Origin: Cladocopium goreaui
Taxonomy: Eukaryota; Sar; Dinophyceae; Suessiales; Symbiodiniaceae
NCBI GenBank assembly: GCA_947184155.2
Contig: CAMXCT020002335.1
Span: forward strand, 645,094 to 709,093
Direction of reading: 5' to 3'
Length of the DNA: 64,000 nucleotides
Part shown: positions 60,338-64,000 of the stretch, one piece after another
Numbering within the stretch: the first letter of the stretch is position 1
How the letters are laid out: each line of letters begins with the position of its first letter
Program-made: the position numbers and the translations under genes
Notes under the pieces: generated by a model
Databases searched by the model: none
The model's input: only the letters and a program-made list of their open reading frames with translations
Told to the model about the DNA's origin: nothing

Positions 60338-61530
60338 TCCCGGGTATCCATTACTTCGATGCCCATCGGTTGCAGCCGGACCTTTTGGCCACATTGGATC
60401 GCCAATTTGATCCAGGGTCTATGAAACTCGCAAGCCCCGAGGGTGCAGGAGACACAGTGAATGACCCCTCCTCGGATGAGGAAGCAGCCTCTACCGATGA
60501 CGAGAGTGATCCAGAAGACCCTACAGTTGCGTGGTGCCCACCCATACCTGATGCAGCTGAAGATCCCTCTGAAGACGAGATCTTGAGTGCAGCTGACAAG
60601 CTAGCAATCCTGATTACTAATGTCCAACCTAACGGAAACCCTTTTTGCATACCCGAAAACCTTGGAATTCTCCCGCCGCTGTGGCTACAGGCGAGATTGA
60701 CGTTGTCTTTGACTGCCATCCAAGAAAAGTTTGCGCGCATCTTGCTGAGTGTGGCCTGTGAACTGTGGTTGCGCGGGCAAATTGCCAGTGTGGAGGATGT
60801 CCTCCTGCAGACGGCAAGGGCTCTCACAATTCGACTGGCAGAGAAGCTCGCCCAGGCGATGAGCTCGTTGATGAGATTGGCTGAATCCATGGTGACTCCA
60901 GAAACTGAATGCCTGTTGTATGCCACTTACTGGTTTCGGCCCATCCTGTCTGAACTCATTGGCTCGGCCCGAGAGAGCTCTGAGGTGAATCGGAGTCGAG
61001 CGCCGAGTGGCCCAGTTAAAGTCCTGGTCACAGATCGGCCGCATCGACGCACTACTGGGTTAGTGGACCTTACGAGTGGTGCCTCTGCCCTACTGGCATG
61101 GTTCCCGGCTAGCTGGGCCAGCAAAATTGCTCCCAAACTTCTCGAGAATGCTCCTGAGAATGCGCAGAAACCACAAGAAATCAACATCACGTGCCCGAAA
61201 CGTTCCTGTGACGAGACTCCAGTGGAGGGAACAAAGCAGCTGCTCCAGGCAGTTAAATTTGCTGCCAAAAACATGCCTGGTTTTCGCCTTGGATTGGATG
61301 AAGACTTTCAAATGGCTGGATGTTTCCAGGAGCTCATCCATGGATATACCACAGGGCTCGTTGAACCATACATGATGCGAGGTCTCCAACCGCTGGGACC
61401 GAATCGCACTACTCTGGAAGTGATCATACCCTCTCAAGTAGGGCTTACACCTGAAAAGTGGAAAGAAACAGCCACACTGTGCCCACTTGATTGGCCTTCC
61501 AACTACAGTCTTTGCGATTGTGGCATACCA
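60196..61530 (+). pseudogene. Continuation of the helicase protein in the -1 frame
   Basis: The frame picks up at LYGYAADGYRSPLW (60196), which matches LYAYAADRTPFPTY of copy 3, where it is fused to the helicase. It runs through an acidic linker (SSDEEAASTDDESDPEDPTV) into the C-terminal helical domain shared with copy 1. At about 61511 one base is missing relative to copy 1 (NYSL/CDCG against NYSLLRLW), and the true reading resumes in the next frame. Real ends of this segment are frameshifts, not start or stop codons. Confidence 0.7.
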
Positions 61531-61901
61531 ATGGAAGCCTTCATCAAACGGAAGCGCGACTCAGGAATCAACTGTCACACAGCCATATGTTTGCTGAGTG
61601 GACAGTGCATCTCCACAGATTTGCAGAGCGTGTTTTATTCCAGCAACCTGCAGTTTATGTAGCGGGACATGCCTTGCAAACCAACCTGCGGGAACGAAAC
61701 TTCCCGGACAGGAAAGTCCGCAGGAGAGTCCCTCCGGAAGATCTGGACGAACATCAAAGGGCGATCCGAGCGCTTCATCAGCGTGCTATTGCTCAGCAAG
61801 GAGTGAACCCAGTTTCGTTTGGACTCACCAACGAATGGAACGACACTATCACATCGGATAAAAAGCATTATTTGGAACATTTCACGAGAGGTATGACATG
61901 A
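61491..61901 (+). pseudogene. Final segment of the helicase protein after a second frameshift
   Basis: Reads LRLWHTNGSLHQTEARLRNQ to ERNFPDRKVRRR and NPVSFGLTNEWNDTITSDKK, collinear with the end of the copy 1 ORF at 13.0-13.4 kb (ERTFPDRRLRKR, NPVSFAIGNSWNDTLRADKQ). The shared stop follows shortly after. This is the last coding segment of the element. Confidence 0.75.
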
Positions 61902-62100
61902 TCCCCAGCTCACCCCTGCTCGCACCACTTATACCCTTTCTGTGTCCACCCCTTCTCCCCCTTCCTCTTTTGTCTCATTTCGGTTTCACTCCCCATTGTC
62001 CCTCACACAGTATTTGGCCTTCGTTTCATCAACAATGGTGGTGGGAGTTGACCTAAATCTCTGTTTGGTCCCTTCGTCATCTCTACTTAAGGTTACTGTC

Positions 62101-62145
62101 CATACCGGTGTGTCTGTCCAAAGACGTGACAGGTGCACTGGTATG
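62101..62145 (+). ncRNA. CAAAGACG hairpin in the 3' tail of copy 2
   Basis: Outer stem CATACC/GGTATG (six pairs), 7x7 internal loop, inner stem CTGTC/GACAG, loop CAAAGACGT. It occupies the same place after the last ORF as the two hairpins of copy 1 and shares GTGCACT on the 3' side. Confidence 0.85.
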
Positions 62146-63380
62146 CAGTAGGGGACACAGCTCTTCCTCATTTATAATTGTTAGGTTCATTATGCTGTAC
62201 ATGCCTGGCCCCTACCTATTCAGATCTCTCCAACAGTTGGTAGCCGCATTTGTAGTTGTGTGTGAGTGCCAGCTTAGGCATAACAGATCGGGCAGCATGC
62301 TTTCTCTTTGCACTAGTGTTTAGAATGTGTTGTCCAGTCGAGAGCTTAGATTATACTAAGGTCGCCTCCACCATGAAGCCTATTGCACGAGCGCACGCTC
62401 TCGCAGCCTTTGCCTGACAATCATCGATGGGTAATGAAACTGTTGTTATTATCCCCAGACTTAGTCTTGACGAGACACCCACTTTCCCACCCTTCCCACT
62501 AGTTAAGGTATCTGAATTCGTTGACTAATCCCTAGGTTTTGCCCTTAGCAGAGCTACATTAGGTGTTGGTGCCTTGTTATTTGGTTCTGTTTTTGTTGCC
62601 TGTTCCCTGCCTGACGTGGCCCTCCCTCCCCCTCGGATGGTCCTCTTTGGCGCCTTGGCCCAGGTTTTACTGGTCCCTCCCTCTGGGTATCGTTGCTTCC
62701 GGCGACGGCCTGGTTGCCTTGCCTCTGTGCGTGGAGTGTTTGTTGCGCATTGTCTCCCCTCCTCATTATGTCTCATGGCAACAAAGGCCTTTGGCCCTGT
62801 GTGGGGATCTTTCCCTCTACACCATGCTTCCTGTGTTGTTGGGGTGCTGTGTGCTCCCTCACTGAGGTATTCATCATTGTATGATCCTTGGCCCCTTTTT
62901 GGACTCCGCTAAGGCACGTTCGTACCCCTTCTAGTGCGTGTGTGTCCTCTCTCTCTCTGTCCTCTGCTGCCTCCTGGCTCCTCTCCTCGCTTCTTCTGTG
63001 TGGCTTGTGGTGTTGTGTGTGTTGTGCTTTGGCCGCTCCCCCCTTTGTGCTTCCCCCCATGATGGCAGGTTTCTGTTGGTTGGCTTTTTGTTGTTTGCTC
63101 CATCTGTTGCCTGGATACCGAGGTTACCGCTCTGCATCATAGCTCTTCGTTTCACCATAGCTACATTAGTCTCATCTGGTAGTGACTAAGGATTTGTCCG
63201 AGGTGGGGCGTTTTTTTCACCGTCCCCCCCTCTCCTTGTTTCCCCTTTGAATTCGTTTGTGTTTGGTTTGTTTGAGTCTTGTGGCTCTTTCTTTGGCTGT
63301 ATTGGGAAGGGCCCTTCTCGCTCTGTTTTGTTTCTGCGTTTTTTCCGAGAGGGGCGGTAGATTCCCGGTAGAGCCATGGA

Positions 63381-63444
63381 CTAGGCTGCACTGCAGTGAG
63401 CTCTACTGGCGCTGTCCAGTTGTGCTTCCTGCAGTTCAGTCTGG
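63381..63444 (+). ncRNA. Conserved 3'-tail stem-loop (copy 2)
   Basis: CTGCAG pairs with CTGCAG (63391-63396 with 63429-63434), ACTGG with CCAGT around a six-base loop, and CTAG with CTGG outside. Relative to copy 1 the inner stem changes on both sides (CCGG/CCGG to CTGG/CCAG), keeping pairing. Confidence 0.65.
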
Positions 63445-63610
63445 AGCGCCCGAGTGCAGCAAAGCCTGCCCACATGGTTCGTTGTGCGGATATTCTGTAA
63501 TGCCCTGGCAATGGCCCACTCGGTGGGAGAGAGTGGCCTGGTCTGGAATACACAGCTAACATACGGTGCATCTGGTCCTCTCCGCAGGACTTGCTGGGAC
63601 GATGACGCCT

Positions 63611-64000
63611 AGTGACTCCTGTTTGAGAACCTAGTGCTGACGCAGTGAACCACTTCAACCTTCATAGTTTAGGGGAACGAGTTTGACAGCAATGCGAATG
63701 CGACTTTTGCATACATAGCGGCAGTATCATACTGGAAGTGCTCACGAGCCCATGCTATGGTCGGAAGCTTCATCTGTCTGTCATGGCCGTATTGTGCCGG
63801 TCAGGCCTATAGCCACCTTTTTACCCACGGCCTTAGGGTCTTGGGCCCATTGCGATCTGACGGTTCCTGCGAGTGCTCACACCATTTTGCAGGCTGTCAG
63901 TGCTCTCCTCCCCATTTAGGGGGGGAAATAGATTACAATCCCTTGCGGTGGTGCATATTGACAGGAACAGACTGCCGTGCATACGCTGAACGATACAGGG
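63611..64000. other. Right-edge sequence, nothing firm
   Basis: No ORF or repeat can be supported. A short word GGCAGTATCATAC near 63720 recalls U4 snRNA but lacks the rest of that RNA. Confidence 0.4.

Larger units (their letters stand above)
36583..63610 (+). mobile_element. Giant polycistronic LINE-like retroelement (copy 2)
   Basis: Colinear plus-strand ORFs share short pyrimidine-rich spacers, a recurrent hairpin and an absence of introns. The left end is set by the DIRS element and is probably not the original 5' end. The right end is where homology with copy 1 stops. Evidence for a single element is the uniform orientation and spacing, the hairpin shared by many ORFs, and the independent 3'-terminal copy at 12.2-15.1 kb, which shows that helicase end plus tail moves as a unit. 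That the reverse transcriptase belongs to the same unit is inferred from position. Confidence 0.6.
61902..63610 (+). other. 3' tail of the giant element (copy 2)
   Basis: Pyrimidine-rich non-coding tail homologous in blocks to 13.4-15.1 kb. It contains the CAAAGACG hairpin at 62101 and the tail stem-loop at 63381. Open frames on both strands are not conserved between copies. Confidence 0.7.

Noticed and set aside
45838-62145. CAAAGACG hairpins as hammerhead ribozymes
   Set aside because: The hammerhead core (CUGAUGA and GAAA with three stems) is absent.
63700-63745. U4 snRNA-like word GGCAGTATCATAC after TTTTGC
   Set aside because: The match is short, and the following sequence lacks the U4 5' stem-loop kink-turn and Sm site.
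1-64000. CRISPR array or prokaryotic operon
   Set aside because: No regularly spaced identical repeats with unique spacers and no ribosome-binding-site pattern. The tandem repeats found are satellites.

Overview
The window reads as nuclear DNA of a dinoflagellate, most likely a Symbiodiniaceae-type alga. The main evidence is two relics of the dinoflagellate spliced leader (exact 3' ends TTTTGGCTCAAG and TTTGGCTCAAG, 11812-11881). Supporting evidence is a many-exon gene with short introns, long simple-sequence tracts, and Copia and DIRS-type retroelements carrying cytosine-methyltransferase-like domains, a combination known from dinoflagellate genomes. There is no bacterial gene organisation.

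Layout. 1-2.9 kb: simple repeats, a 184-bp tandem repeat and a 700-bp triplet array. 3.2-11.5 kb: one (+) strand multi-exon gene for an unrecognised, probably nuclear protein. 11.8-15.1 kb: spliced-leader relics, then a 5'-truncated copy (copy 1) of a large retroelement family. 15.1-16.7 kb: no gene, but a 91-bp SINE-like insertion in a 20-bp target duplication. 16.8-22.6 kb: a Copia element broken by an inversion, with protease and integrase on (+) and methyltransferase-like plus reverse transcriptase on (-). 22.6-26.9 kb: a divergent copy (copy 3) of the helicase end of the large family. 27.7-36.6 kb: a structurally complete tyrosine-recombinase (DIRS/Ngaro/PAT-like) retrotransposon with split direct repeats A1...B1-A2-B2. 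36.6-63.6 kb: the most complete copy (copy 2) of the large family.

Copy 2 is the most interesting object. It is a colinear (+) strand array of at least ten ORFs over about 25 kb. It encodes a DNA methyltransferase C-terminal piece, a 2021-aa endonuclease/reverse transcriptase/RNase H protein, six small proteins of which two are paralogues, an ankyrin protein, and a 2002-aa protein joining a serine-hydrolase domain to a UPF1-like SF1 helicase. Most downstream ORFs are preceded by the same small RNA hairpin: a 5-bp stem closing the loop (C/T)AAAGAC(G)T, a 4x4 internal loop and an outer 5-bp stem. I count twelve copies. Both stems change sequence by compensatory substitutions while the loop stays fixed. 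The 3' tail carries a second covarying stem-loop shared with copy 1. Together these suggest a giant polycistronic retroelement that uses a repeated RNA signal to express or process its ORFs. I do not recognise the hairpin as any described family.

Coordinates, ORFs, repeats and base pairing come directly from the sequence. Domain names rest on motif recognition without database searches. Element boundaries and functions are inference.
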